64,000 nucleotides of DNA, taken from Whalleya microplaca (Eukaryota > Ascomycota > Sordariomycetes > Xylariales > Xylariaceae). The stretch spans positions 1,240,001-1,304,000 of the forward strand of contig MU385713.1 of the NCBI GenBank assembly GCA_022497155.1, given 5' to 3'. The notes below the pieces were generated by a model. It saw only the letters and a list, made by a program, of their open reading frames with translations. It was not told the DNA's origin and ran no database searches. Position numbers and translations under genes: made by a program. Every line of letters starts with the position of its first letter. Positions within the stretch are counted from its first letter, which is position 1. Below, piece after piece: positions 14,178 through 25,175 of the stretch.

Positions 14178-14978
14178 TCAATTATCAGTTATCCTCCCCT
14201 TGGACTTCTTTTTCTTCTTCTTCCGCCTCTTCCTCTTCGAGCTCTCATCTGCAACGACCTGCCCCGACTCATCGCCTCCGGCCTGATCAACAGGGAGCTC
14301 CCCAGCCTTGCTTTCGGCCCTATCTCGATCGCGCGTATCGTCCTCGGCGTTCTCTACCACAGGTAACTCGGGCACTTCTACCACACCACCATCCAGCTTC
14401 TCCTCCCCCTCCCCCTCCCCCTCAGCCTCCTCCATCTCCTCCCGCGACCGCTTACCCCCCTCCCCCATCTTCTTCAGCTTCTTCGCCCTGCCCAGCCCGC
14501 TCCGCCCAGCCTCCTCATCGCTGCTCTCCTGCTCCTCCCTACGCATCCATTTCTGCTCGCCGCCACGCCCCCGCTTCCCCAGCAAGCGTCCCCGCAACGT
14601 CGCCGTGTCGCGCTCGCGCGCCGTCTTCTGCGCGGCCGCGGCCGGGGGGCGTACCATCCCGATCCCCGCGTTCGGGTCCAGGGCGCGGTCTTCTGCGAAC
14701 TCTGCTTCTTCTGCGGCGAGGGATTGCGATTGCGATTGCGATTGCGGGGAAGGTTTGTTGGAAAGGGAGTCGGAGGTGGTGGTGGTGAGGGAGGTGAATG
14801 CGCCGCCGGCGGGGGCGTTGGGGTTAGAATTGGGATTAGGGAAAGAGGAGCGCGAGGGCAGGAAGGACCGCGCTGTGTTCAGGCGCGCTTCGAGCTGGAG
14901 CTGGATGCGGTTCATGGTGGCGGTGAAGTCGGGCGCTGGGTTCGTGCCCTTTGCGTTGGATTTGCTGGTTGGTGCCAT
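14178..14978 (-). CDS. small charged nuclear-type protein, possible DUF3245/NOPCHAP1-like
   Basis: A single-exon frame of 266 residues starting at the ATG at 14978. The N-terminal part has a short amphipathic segment (MNRIQLQLEARLNTARSFL). The middle has a conserved-looking block (DPNAGIGMVRPP, then LRGRLLGKRGRGGEQKWMRR). The second half alternates acidic Glu/Asp runs with basic stretches and ends in a Lys/Arg-rich tail that would act as a nuclear or nucleolar signal. The LLGKRG block and overall layout resemble fungal DUF3245 proteins, which are linked to the human nucleolar chaperone NOPCHAP1, but this is a resemblance recalled without a search. The opposite strand is also open because of the biased composition; the minus frame is preferred because it has a good ATG and protein-like charge patterning. 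Confidence 0.65.
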   Translation of the reverse strand: MAPTSKSNAKGTNPAPDFTATMNRIQLQLEARLNTARSFLPSRSSFPNPNSNPNAPAGGAFTSLTTTTSDSLSNKPSPQSQSQSQSLAAEEAEFAEDRALDPNAGIGMVRPPAAAAQKTARERDTATLRGRLLGKRGRGGEQKWMRREEQESSDEEAGRSGLGRAKKLKKMGEGGKRSREEMEEAEGEGEGEEKLDGGVVEVPELPVVENAEDDTRDRDRAESKAGELPVDQAGGDESGQVVADESSKRKRRKKKKKKSKGRITDN

Positions 14979-16183
14979 GGTGGCGTGCGGTAGGGTAGAG
15001 TTCGGAATTGTTGTTGTTGGGTTTGCTGGAGCGCAAAAAAAGGGGTAGTTGATACTATTGCCGGATCATAGTGTTTATCGTGTCCAGTTGATCGTCAGTG
15101 TGTACTGGCTGGAAGGCTTGTTTAAGTTGTATGTAGGCTCTCGAAATGTTGACTTGGAAGCTCAGCTGCTGCACAGCTGTAAAAAGGTATGGAACCTAAG
15201 GTATCTACAATGAGCTAGCGAGCGATAAGATAGTGGCACAGTGCCCATTGCTAGTCTCGTTTCCATTCACACATGGCCCTTTGAGTGTGTTCGGGAATGT
15301 GGAAGTTACAAGGCAAGTCGGGTTACTTATCTGGGTTGGTGTTCTTGAATGATGCATGTATCATGCAATGTATACCCAGGCAAGTAGCTTATACGTATAG
15401 GAGGACAATCACAGAGTATCTGATTGGATTACCATACCGTCCATATTCGGTAACCGTTAAACATAACCTTGGTAACTAGATCTAGACTCAGGGACACCGA
15501 ACCATGAGCGTTGCAGCCATTGCTATATTGCCCAGTCGGCATTAAACTTATCACAAATAGTGATATTATACAGGAGAACTAGGAAACTGTATTAACTTTG
15601 TCAAACTATGTATATGTGTACATATGTCAGTTTTCACGATACTTCAATTAATCTATCATATCTGCAGTGTTGCGTGGAGTTGTAACATAAGAAGTACTTG
15701 CTCAATTGAAGCAAATTGACTGAAGCAAATTCATTCATATAGATATATATTAGACCAAACAATACATATAACAATACCTAGGTACCTTTCATGAAATAAC
15801 TTATAACTGTCACTATTTTAACACACATAGAGGAGGAAGCTGCGTGTGATAGATAGGTACCTTATCAGCTGCCACCACGTGCAATGGATGTACGGATGAC
15901 GGAATGACGGACGAAGTTTAATCCACTGTGCACATGCCAGGCCGCTGGACCGTCGCTGCCAGGGCTTGCTTACCGGCTAGCGGAGCGCTGTAATTGACCG
16001 GGATTTGCCGTAGTGCTGGAAAAGAGCTCTCCATCGGTCCGGCCAGTTGTTTTTCTCGTTTGGCGATAGCATCATAATCGGACGAAACACCTCATTGATA
16101 TACCCTCCGTCAGCCATCAGGGGTGCTCTATTCTCCTACATCCTATACCGTCCGTTGACGCACCAATTCAGTCGCCAGCCATA
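14979..16183. other. divergent intergenic region
   Basis: 1.2 kb between the start of the small charged protein (minus) and succinyl-CoA ligase beta (plus), so it should hold both promoters. 15540-15840 is AT-rich. A CT-rich stretch lies just upstream of 16184. No gene seen. Confidence 0.5.
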
Positions 16184-17780
16184 ATGTTCAACTTCGCTCG
16201 CAGCCGTGCTGCGGCTTCCGCCCTGCGGTCGACCAAGGTGAGTTAGGACTAGTTCTACTGATAGAATGACGGGAGCTTCCTATCTAGGAATTGTTCTTTG
16301 GGTGATACATCAAATTTACTGACATGTGCCAATCCGTCGCAGACCACCTTTGTTCCTACTGCTAGATTCCCGGGTCTTGCCCAACAACAAATAAGAAACC
16401 TGAGCATTCACGAATATCGCTCAGCCGATCTCCTACGACAGGTACGAGTTCTCAAACAGCCTCAGACCCCCAGATCTGTCCTAACCTGCTATCGTAGTAT
16501 GGCATTGGCGTCCCGACTGGATACAATGCCGAGAGTGCTGCCGAGGCCGAGAAGGTCGCAAAAGATATCGGTGGCGACGATATGGTTATCAAGGCCCAGG
16601 TTTTGGCCGGTGGCCGTGGAAAGGGTAGCTTCGACAATGGACTCAAGGGAGGTGTCAGAGTGATCTACTCGCCCACCGAGGCCAAAATGTTCGCCGAGCA
16701 GATGATCGGCCACAAGCTCATTACCAAGCAGACTGGTGCGGCTGGCCGCCTCTGTAACTCCGTCTACATCTGCGAGCGCAAGTTCGCTCGCCGGGAGTTC
16801 TACCTCGCTATCCTGATGGATCGCGCTTCCCAAGGTCCCGTCATCGTCTCGTCTTCTCAGGGTGGTATGGATATCGAGGGTGTCGCCAAGGAGAACCCTG
16901 AGGCTATCACTACTACGTATATCAACATCCATGAGGGTGTGACTGACCAGATTGCTCGAAACATTGCAACGGGGCTTGGCTTCAGCGAGCAGTGCATCGA
17001 GGATGCCAAGGACACCATCCAGAAGCTGTACAAGATCTTCCTCGAGAAAGATGCTACTCAGATCGAGATCAACCCTCTGTCCGAGACCTCAGACCACAAG
17101 GTGATGTGCATGGACGCCAAGTTCGGTTTCGACGACAATGCCGACTACCGCCAGAAGGAGGTCTTCTCGTGGCGTGACACCACCCAGGAAGACCCTGAGG
17201 AGGTCCGTGCCGCCGAGTCTGGCCTCAACTTCATCAAGCTTGACGGTGATATCGGCTGCCTTGTCAACGGTGCCGGTCTTGCCATGGCTACCATGGACAT
17301 CATCAAGCTGAACGGCGGCCAGCCCGCTAACTTCCTCGACGTCGGTGGTGGTGCTACCCCTGCCGCCATCAAGGAGGCCTTCGAGCTGATCACCAGCGAC
17401 CCCAAGGTGTCGGCCATCTTCGTCAACATCTTCGGTGGTATCGTGCGATGCGACGCCATCGCCCACGGTCTGGTCAACACCGTCAAGGCCCTGAACCTCA
17501 AGGTCCCCATCATTGCTCGACTGCAGGGAACCAACATGGAGCAGGCCCACCAGCTGATCAACGATTCAGGGATGAAGATTTTCTCGATTGACGACCTGCA
17601 GAGTGCTGCGGAGAAGTCGGTGCAACTCTCGAAGGTTGTGAAGATGGGTATGTCACACCTCTCCCCCTTCTCTCTATTCGACTAGAATTGAATAAATACA
17701 ATTAAATAACTACTTTTACTAACTTGTGCCTTTTAGCACGGGACATTGATGTCGGCGTGGAGTTCAGTTTGGGTATCTAA
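16184..17780 (+). CDS. LSC2: succinyl-CoA ligase (succinyl-CoA synthetase) beta subunit, mitochondrial
   Basis: TCA-cycle enzyme subunit that, with the alpha subunit, interconverts succinyl-CoA and succinate with formation of ATP or GTP in the mitochondrial matrix. Exons: 16184-16237, 16343-16441, 16498-17647, 17737-17780; the product is 448 residues. The first exon encodes an Arg/Ala/Ser-rich targeting peptide (MFNFARSRAAASALRSTK). The mature protein begins near NLSIHEYRSADLLRQYGI and has the ATP-grasp fold (KAQVLAGGRGKGSF, the QIEINPLSE metal-binding loop) and the ligase domain with FLDVGGGATP and the NIFGGIVRCD power-helix loop. The last exon is only 44 bp and supplies the terminus DIDVGVEFSLGI; failure to splice the last intron would add a short alternative tail. 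Length and motifs match the family. Confidence 0.97.
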
Positions 17781-18308
17781 GGATGGTATGGACACTGGCC
17801 GACTGTAACTGTACTAACTTTTCCAGGGTGGGATTCCTAGGATGTGCGATTAAGGGGGGACTGAATTAGACTTAAGGGAGGGCTGGGCGCCTGTCACTAT
17901 TTGCATGCATTTGAGAAATTTTCCTTGCCCAATGGAATAGCATTGACTCATAATGTTCTCCCCTCCTGATCTGCTCGTGATCGTTTTGACCCGTCAAACT
18001 GTCAAATCATCAACCTGCTACAGACAAGATATGTTCACCATATAATCCAGCCAAATCCAGACTCCTAATCAAAGAACAGACATTCCTGTCCCAAGAGCGC
18101 CTATTCCAGTGGGTATATGAGACGCCATCCATATTCCGCAAATCCAAAGCAAAGAGAATCCATAAAATGCGCCATCCATCCAGCATCTCTCATCTCATAT
18201 CGGTAAGTAAATCAACCTCATCGTCCGTCCGTCCGTGCATTCGTCCATTCGTCCGTCCGTCGTCCGTTCGTTCATTTCGTCGCCAACACCGCGACGAAAG
18301 ATGCCGAT
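17781..18308. other. convergent intergenic region with CGTC repeat
   Basis: Contains the 3' UTRs of the succinyl-CoA ligase gene and of the minus-strand membrane protein. About 18216-18277 is an imperfect CGTC/CGTTCGTC simple repeat next to the latter gene's stop codon. Confidence 0.6.
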
Positions 18309-18854
18309 TTACGCTGCGATCATGCGGCACACCATAAAGATATCCGCGATCAGCACCTCCACGATGCAGTTGCCGACCGTGTAGAACACGAAGCACCACA
18401 GGGGCGCGAAGATCGCGACGCGCGCCAGGAACGCCTCCTCGCGCTCGACGTACCTTCTCGCGTCCGCGACCGCGCACGCGAAGTCCCACGCCCACACGGG
18501 GATCCGCTCGCGCAGGTAGCCGAGCTTCGCGCGCAGGTAGCCCAGGAACCGCACGATCGCCAGCGCGAAGAACCAGTCGACGATGGCTTGCGCCCAGGGG
18601 CGGAGCACCAGGTCCTCTTTGCGCTTCGGTGGTGGGGGCGTGGTGATGGTCGTGATGGGCGGCATGTTGCGGCCCCGCTGCGAAGTCAGGAATTCGCCCG
18701 CCCGCCGCCGCCGGGCGGCTTCCTCGGGGGTCAGGGCCGCCCAGGGCGGTGATTGCTCCACTGGCTCGTAGAGGTCCGGGCAGTGGTAGGGACACCGGCA
18801 GAACTCCGGGTCGTCGCTGTATAGCTCGGGTGGTGTTGTGTCTTTGATGCTCAT
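18309..18854 (-). CDS. hypothetical membrane-associated protein
   Basis: Single-exon frame of 181 residues with ATG at 18854. The N-terminal half is polar and proline-rich, with a Cys/His cluster (CRCPYHCPD) and a Thr/Pro linker. The C-terminal half has two hydrophobic helices, about residues 92-108 (IVDWFFALAIVRFLGYL) and 145-178 (IFAPLWCFVFYTVGNCIVEV followed by LIADIFMV), separated by a charged amphipathic stretch, suggesting a hairpin membrane anchor. No family recognised. The 5' side is a GTGGTT-repeat and pyrimidine-rich leader, and a TATAATT-like element lies near 19367 on the minus strand, far upstream. The plus-strand frame at 18583 is judged a shadow. Confidence 0.6.
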   Translation of the reverse strand: MSIKDTTPPELYSDDPEFCRCPYHCPDLYEPVEQSPPWAALTPEEAARRRRAGEFLTSQRGRNMPPITTITTPPPPKRKEDLVLRPWAQAIVDWFFALAIVRFLGYLRAKLGYLRERIPVWAWDFACAVADARRYVEREEAFLARVAIFAPLWCFVFYTVGNCIVEVLIADIFMVCRMIAA

Positions 18855-18898
18855 TTTGGTGATTTGGTTGTTTGGTTTTTTCTTTTTTTGGGGAGGTT

Positions 18899-18943
18899 GG
18901 TGTGGTGGTTGTGGTTGTGGTTGTGGTTGTGGTGGTTGTTAGT
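18899..18943. repeat. (GTGGTT)n simple repeat
   Basis: Repeating GTGGTT/GTGGTTGTGG units immediately upstream of the minus-strand membrane-protein gene; on the coding strand this is a CAACCA-rich leader. Confidence 0.8.
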
Positions 18944-18990
18944 TGACTGGTAGTGTTGATGCGGATGGGATGATAGAGTGGTAGTTGTTC

Positions 18991-19081
18991 GGATGAAATT
19001 CAGGTGTTCTGGTGAAATCCAGTTGTTCCGATGATATCCAGATGCTCTGATGATATCCAGTTGTTCTGATGATATTCAGAG
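18991..19081. repeat. 19-20 bp tandem minisatellite
   Basis: Four and a half imperfect copies of a unit close to GATGATATCCAGTTGTTCT. The first copies are the most divergent (GGATGAAATTCAGGTGTTCT), and the third and fourth nearly identical. Located 140-230 bp upstream of the 18854 start codon. Confidence 0.85.
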
Positions 19082-21597
19082 ATTGCAAAGGCAGAGGTTG
19101 TCGAGTCCTGGAGAATCCGAAGAATATTTGATAAATGGAAGTGCGATGCGAAAACCTGTGGATCCCAGAGAGGATGCGATCAAAGCTGGTGACTAGGTTT
19201 GTCGATGAGGTGTCCTTCGATACCTGATCCAGTTGATGATGTGATGAAGATTGTAAAGGTGGTCAGAAGGTGTGTGACTCAGAGAAAGATATTGTTCGTG
19301 GAGGTTTGAATTGCTTGAACAAGTGCTTGCTTGCTAGGAGGTGGTGGGAAACAGTGTAAGGTGCAATTATAAAAAGGGAGGAAACAATAAAGTTGTTCAG
19401 GAAGGCAGCGAACGTTTGTAGTCACAAGTGAATGATCAAAGTTGCAAAATTGTTGGTAGCCAAACTTATCTTCCAGCCTCTAATCATTGTTGGGAGGACA
19501 CTACGGGCACCGGTCAAGAATAGTCACAACTAAGTTTGTCCCATTATCAGGTTTTCAGTGAGCTATGACTCTTTTTTCTACAAGGTTAGAAGGTATCTTG
19601 AAGTTTGTACTTACTATCCCCGCTTGGGCCCTTTTTGAAGCTATCGCCATTGTCCCTGCACTAGCTTATTCACCCACGAGATAAGTGTACATTGTACATG
19701 CAATTTTTATATAATCAGACACCGCAGTCGGAAGAACTTTCTAGCCATTATATAGCTCGTAAAAGGATATAAAAGCTGTAGGTACGTACTGCGCAGTAGC
19801 GAAGGTACAAGTGTGATGAAACTCACAATAGGACGTACCCGATGACTACGACCGGGTCCATGCTTCACGAGGAGCAATATGGTCTGTATATTCAACAGGC
19901 CCCCTTCCACTTCCATGGTATAGTGGTAAGGCACTTGAGTCTTGCCATCATGCTATGAGGGTCCCGGGTTCGATTTTGTGCTATAGGATAGGGCGACCTC
20001 GCAAGTTGCCTGCTGCTCGAAGGGCGTATGTCCCTCGACACTCCGTTTTGGCGGAACCTCGAACTTAAAGTTCGCATTTCGATATTACTAGAAAACTTAG
20101 CAATGTATAAGCTACCTTTGATACCATTCTGGGCAATTTTGCCTGCTCTGACTTATGCTCAAGGTGCGAAAATAAGCCAGCATCTTTTAGATAGCACCGA
20201 GTGCCATGAGAGATAGTTTATATAGTTTCTATCATCAATACGTGCGAAGCGGAGGTAGCATCTGGTTTAAATTACAAATATGAGATATGATTGATGTAAG
20301 AGCCTGTTTTCATGAAGTTTTGATAACTAAACTCGAAGTTTCTACAGATAAAAGACTTGTTAGCTAGCTATCACAAGATGAATGTATGAGGTAGCAAAAC
20401 AGCATAGCTGTTACACGAAGAACTAACAATAAGGTTGTTTGAAGGACAACCTTTATACACACAAAACCTAACAAAGAATCCTAGCACTTTCCCTTCATCA
20501 AATTACTTCCCTGCCTGACAAATCATATCAGAACTAAAGAATTATGACTGATAACCTTGGATCATCAATGACGACTAGTAAGCTTGCTGACAGCAACAGG
20601 ATGACTAGGTAATATTCTACAAGAGACCCACGAGCTTTTTGATCCTCTACCTACCTAGTCAGGGCCAGATAGTAGTAAAAGTGATACCAGACCTTCATAG
20701 CATGTATGACGTAGGTAGGTAATCGGCCAGAAGACGTGACAAGTCAGACAGCAGTAAACCAAGGAGTCCATCAGCAATATGCAATACCGCGGAAATATTG
20801 GGAGATACTATTCTCGTGTAACATAAGCAAGTAGATGACAGCTTATTGACACTCGGTGAATGTCTTGATCTACTGCAACGCTGCTAGCCTGCAGCATCGA
20901 CACCGGATGAAGTCGCAGCGCAGCATGCAAGACGGGTGACAGTTTATATGCAGCTAGGTTGCCCAGACACCGCCGCAACGGAACCCACTGGATATAAGTG
21001 GGGGCGAAGCGGGACGGTCCGTGTAACATACGGCATTGATCGTGTCCAGCGATTGCGATGGCTGATGGAGGTGATGTGCAACGTCTCTGATGCAAAAGGA
21101 TTTGTGTCACCAAAGAAGTGATCTGGGGTCCAGGGGGGCCATGTGTATCGCCTTGTAGATGACGGCAACCGGATGCGCGTGCCGAATAATATATATCTGA
21201 GCTGAAGAAGCACGCATGCATGACTTGGCGAGCCCCAAAGTTACTCTTAGCTGCGTATTCCCGTATATTCCTCGTCTAGCCTGCCTAGTCCATCTGGGCC
21301 TATTATGATAAAGGTTAGCTTCGTAAGGCTCTATCTCAATGATCGAAAAATAATCGTAAGCTTAGGTGACTCGGGCTCAAGTCGGCGTTCGGGTTTTCCT
21401 GATTCAGCCAACCACACAAAATTCTTATAGGAGGCTAGGCGGTCTAAGTGGCGATTGCATAATGAGTATGGAAGCAGCCGGCGTGGATATCAGATTTATC
21501 AATAAATATAAGTCTAGCGCCCTCCCTTGCTTCAGGCTCCATTGTCGAATCTAGATCTGGGAGACTAATACCTAGCTCTTCGTCCTTCGTTCGCTAC
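19082..21597. other. gene-poor stretch
   Basis: No supported protein gene. Open frames on the minus strand (for example 20808-21221) look like random translation: no domain, membrane pattern or splice partners. The only feature noted is the tRNA-like element around 19911-19985. Confidence 0.5.
19911..19985 (+). other. tRNA-like relic (A-box and B-box)
   Basis: TGGTATAGTGGTAAGG fits the RNA polymerase III A-box (TGGYNNARNGG), and GGGTTCGATT about 50 bp further on fits the B-box (GGTTCRANTC). The 3' half of the T-stem after the loop (TTTGTG) does not pair with CCCGG, and no acceptor stem closes, so this is not a working tRNA. It may be a degraded tRNA gene or the head of a tRNA-derived SINE. 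Confidence 0.4.
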
Positions 21598-21605
21598 TAT
21601 ATAAG
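21598..21605 (+). promoter_or_regulatory. TATA box
   Basis: TATATAAG about 120 bp upstream of the ATG at 21724, followed by a CT-rich then CA/AC-rich leader, the usual layout of a strong fungal core promoter. Confidence 0.55.
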
Positions 21606-21723
21606 GTCTGCAGAAACCTCAAACATCTTCCTGAAATTTCACTCTTTATCCCAGCTACATTCTACAATTGTGACAGTTCTCATCACAATACATCACGAAA
21701 CACATATACAAGACACGCACATA

Positions 21724-22080
21724 ATGACAAACTCGGAAACTAAAAGCTGGTGGCGAACCCACATAATGCACCCGCCTCCTGTCCGATATTCACCACCTAT
21801 ATGCCCCTGTGTGGATTGCTATAATGGATTTCCGCACAACAGCAAGGTGGGCACGAATTCCAGCATAGAGTCCAAGAGGACCCCTACTGACAAGCATCTG
21901 CAGAAGCTCACAATAAAGACCCCGAATAAGGTGTATAAGCAGCACCTCGGTCTGGTCCAAAAACCAAGGACCGAGAGCATAGCGTCCGATTTCGTGCCGT
22001 TATGCTCGGCTGCCCAATCGACGCCGCGGTTAAGTTCCGACTCTCTGGCCATAACTACTGCGTCGAGCAAAACTGGTTGA
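21724..22080 (+). CDS. hypothetical small protein
   Basis: Frame of 118 residues starting at the ATG at 21724 (upstream in-frame GTG at 21670 not used). No family recognised. The N-terminal part has a Cys-containing motif (PPICPCVDCYNG) after MHPPPVRYS, the rest is basic and Ser/Thr-rich (KVYKQHLGLVQKPRTES), and there is no signal peptide or membrane helix. The evidence that it is expressed is the promoter-like upstream DNA: a TATATAAG box 120 bp away and a purine-poor, CA-rich leader directly before the ATG. It could be a lineage-specific gene or a chance frame. Confidence 0.4.
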   Translation: MTNSETKSWWRTHIMHPPPVRYSPPICPCVDCYNGFPHNSKVGTNSSIESKRTPTDKHLQKLTIKTPNKVYKQHLGLVQKPRTESIASDFVPLCSAAQSTPRLSSDSLAITTASSKTG

Positions 22081-22549
22081 ACTCACTGTTTTCTGGCGCA
22101 TCTGCGAAAAGTAAAAGGTCCTATAGACGTATAGAAGGCAAGGAGTTCTGGGTGTTATTATAGACTTTGTTTTGTTAGACAGCAGGCAGGGATTCAAGCT
22201 CGACTGGATATGGCGGGACAGAATCGGTTTATGGGATCCACCTGAGCCATGCACATGCTTATCGATAAGATACTAGGTGGTGCGCAGATGCGCCTACAAT
22301 CACCAGTCTAACGTCATTGGATATTCCTTCGAAGGCTTCACGTGTGTTACGGAAACCATTGCGGGAGAATATACCTCAATTTCTAATTCGTCTCTCGTCT
22401 CATAGACCTAATTGTTGTGTACTCTTGCAATTCATACAATCAACTCGGTGACAACTTACCAAATTGTGACGTCACTGTCAAACCACCAACATATCGATCC
22501 GTCGATCCGTTAATAAACAAGCATTTACCTCAGTACAAGCTATAAGTGG
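22081..22549. other. intergenic region upstream of the ketosamine-3-kinase
   Basis: About 470 bp, holding the promoter of the downstream kinase gene; TGACGTCA (CRE/AP-1-like) occurs at about 22467-22474, some 80 bp before the ATG. Confidence 0.5.
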
Positions 22550-23713
22550 ATGCAAGCTGTCGCCCGCCTCACGCACGCTATCACTAAACTACCTCAACCA
22601 TTACTCGCTAATCGCGCAGCCGCAATGTCTCCGAAGGTCGATCCGGCCATCTTGGAAGCGCTAGGATTGGACCCTAGCGTGACCAAGATTGCATCTCACG
22701 GCGGCTCCGGATTCGCATCGACATTCAAGCTAAGTTCACTCGTAGACGGAAAGGAGAAGAATTACTTCGTCAAGACCGGAACGGGAGCAGACTCTGAACT
22801 GATGTTCAAAGGTTAGCATGATATTTCACAGGCAGACGGGGCTTGCTAGGCTGATCTCCTCGCGCAGGTGAACATGCTTCTCTCAATGCAATCCACTCGG
22901 CAGTGCCGAATCTATGTCCCAAATCTTATGGCAATGGCCAATTTCAAGAGAATCTTAATAAATACTATATGGTCACAGACTTCCTAGAACTGGGATCGTC
23001 AGCTCCAGGCGGCTCAGGCCAGTCCCTAGCGAAGAAGTTGGCGAAACTACATACGACGCCGGCGCCCATTCCCGAAGGCTTTGATAAGCCTATGTTTGGC
23101 TTTCCAGTTACTACGTGCTGTGGCTCTTCGCCACAGGATAACTCGTGGAAATCTTCCTGGGCAGACTTCTACGCTAACAACCGACTGCGCACGATTCTCC
23201 AGCAGGGAATCAGATCTAATGGCTCGGACCCAGAGCTCTCCAAGGCGGTAGAGAAGACGGCAAGTGTTATTGTTCCCCGACTAATAGGAGACGATCACAT
23301 CAAGGGCGTTGTCCCTGTTGCCATCCACGGAGATCTTTGGAGCGGGAACCACGGCCGTGGTCGAATTGCCGGACAAGGCGGTGTTGAGGAGGTGGTATTC
23401 GACCCGTCTGCCGTCTACGGGCACTCTGAATACGAGTTGGGCATCATGCGCATGTTTGGAGGGTTCGGCGGCAGTTTCTGGAAGGAATACGATACCCTTG
23501 TGCCTAAAGCTGAACCGAAGGAGGAATGGGAGGACCGGGTCGCGCTTTATGAATTGTAAGTTTTGCTATCTACCCCTAGATCTAACGTAGATATAGTCAT
23601 TTCGCTAATGATCTGGTAGATATCACCACCTCAATCACTGGGCCATATTTGGTGGCGGTTATCGAAGCGGAGCGATGGCGATTATGAAGAAGCTCAATTC
23701 AAAATACGGATAA
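22550..23713 (+). CDS. fructosamine/ketosamine-3-kinase family protein
   Basis: Protein-repair kinase that phosphorylates the C3 hydroxyl of fructosamine or ribulosamine adducts on glycated lysines so that they fall off. Exons: 22550-22811, 22868-23555, 23620-23713; 347 residues. Features seen: a Gly-rich loop (SHGGSGFASTFKL), the ATP-binding Lys in YFVKTG, GEHASLNAI, the catalytic loop HGDLWSGN at residues 241-248, and the metal-binding DPSAVYGHSEYELG segment followed by MFGGFG, all typical of the fructosamin_kin (aminoglycoside-phosphotransferase-like) fold. The N-terminal 25 residues before a second in-frame ATG (22625) are rich in Arg, Ala and Thr and could be a mitochondrial presequence made from the longer form. 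It lies head-to-tail with the next kinase gene. Confidence 0.93.
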
Positions 23714-24161
23714 GCCTACTTTATGGGTGCTATTAGGAACCTGGGAAATTCATAACGCACGACTCTGGCTTATGTGATATGTCGTGATGGGGCTAGCGCG
23801 GGCACTTAAGAGCTTCACCCTCAGGGATTTGTACGTTGAGTTAAGATATGCTATGCGGTAGCCTCACTCATAAAGTACTCTGTGAAATTTTCAAGACATT
23901 AAACTAGAAATCATCTCGTAGACTATAACGTTGTTAAGCGCTAAGTAACCCCCGAGACCGTAGATCGGCGAAGTTTCGTCAATCCGGACACCGGCCAGTA
24001 TTCGGGCGGGTCCCATTTTTATTGTCTCTCTTCGGTAATCGCCATCACCACAACCGTACCACTTACCTACACAGACAGCAAGCCAATACGATCAAAGAAG
24101 CAGCCTCGCTCCTCTCCACTTCCACTCAGCGAGCAGGACGTCTCTGCCGGGCGGTCTAAAG
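23714..24161. other. intergenic region between two kinase genes
   Basis: About 450 bp with the 3' UTR of the ketosamine kinase and the promoter of nicotinamide riboside kinase. No other feature. Confidence 0.5.
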
Positions 24162-25175
24162 ATGGAGGACCGGAAAGCGATCATCGTGGGCATCAGCGGG
24201 GCCTCGTCGAGTGGCAAAACCACGCTTGCCCGGCTGCTGCGTGATGTCTTTCCCCAGACGTTCGTCCTGCACGAGGACGATTTCTATAGGCCAGAGACTG
24301 AGTGAGATACGACCATATTGTTGATTCGACAAATGACAAGTTCCTAAGCTGATTCCTCCAGGCTCCCAGTTAAAGATGGTCTTCTGGACTGGGACTGCGC
24401 GGAGTCCATTAACATCCCCGACATGGCGAGGGCGCTGGAGTACATCCGCGCTAACGGCACCTTTCCAGTGAGTCTTGCGTGTTTACGGTTTCTAGCTGCG
24501 GCTGCGCAAGGCGTATATCGACCTAGTTACTTCTCCGCGCACCTAGAATATCCATCCGCTGAAGGACTACCTACCTAGAACCTATTCTCCCCCCTCTTCC
24601 TTCTCCTCTCCCTCAAACATCGCTAACCCAACCCCCTCCCCCAGCCCTTCGTAGACTCCAAAGAGGACCAAAACTCCATCGGCCCCTGCCCAATCCCAGC
24701 CTCCAAAATCGCCGCCATGAAAGCCAAAGTGACAGCCTGGGCGCAGCCGGGGCAACCCGGGCACGCAGCCCTCATAACCCCGGGCCTGCGCGTGTGTCTC
24801 CTCGACGGCTTCCTGCTGTACTCGCAAGCCACGGCATCCGTGCAGGCGCTGCTGGATCTCAAGCTGTTCCTGCTCGTGAGCCGGTCGCAGGCGACGGCGC
24901 GGCGCGAGGCGCGAGACGGCTACGTCACGCTCGAGGGCTTCTGGAAGGATCCCCCGGGGTACGTGGATAAGATCGTGTGGCCGAACTACGTGGACGCGCA
25001 CGCGTGGTTGTTTCAGGGGGGTGATGTCGAGGGGGGCGTGGATGAGAGGGTGGTTGGGGAGAGTGGGATCGAGGTTCAGATTGGACGCGGGCTCGATGTT
25101 GAGATGGAGACGACGTTTGAGTGGGCGGTTGAGACGTTGATGCGGAAGTTGGAGGAGTTGAGTGCAAAACGGTAA
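24162..25175 (+). CDS. NRK1: nicotinamide riboside kinase
   Basis: Phosphorylates nicotinamide riboside to nicotinamide mononucleotide in an NAD+ salvage route. Exons: 24162-24301, 24362-24467, 24645-25175; the product is 258 residues, close to the yeast enzyme. The P-loop is GISGASSSGKTT (residues 9-20). It is followed by HEDDFYRPE, where the Asp pair sits at the base and nucleoside site, and by DGLLDWDCAESI, both hallmarks of the NRK/uridine-kinase-like family. Later come CLLDGFLLYS (Walker-B-like), the lid segment ARREARDGYVT and the conserved WKDPPGYVDKIVWPNYV. The second intron is longer (177 bp) and pyrimidine-rich near its 3' end. No targeting signal; probably cytosolic. Confidence 0.93.

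Noticed and set aside
14308..15048. 246-codon plus-strand frame opposite the small charged protein
   Set aside because: Low-complexity Ser/Pro/Arg translation of the antisense of a biased gene; the minus frame has a better start and charge patterning.
16489..17561. Long minus-strand frames inside succinyl-CoA ligase beta
   Set aside because: Antisense shadows of a conserved, codon-biased enzyme gene.
20808..21221. 137-codon minus-strand frame with ATG
   Set aside because: Composition looks random, with no signal, helix or domain; not supported beyond chance in a 2.5 kb desert.
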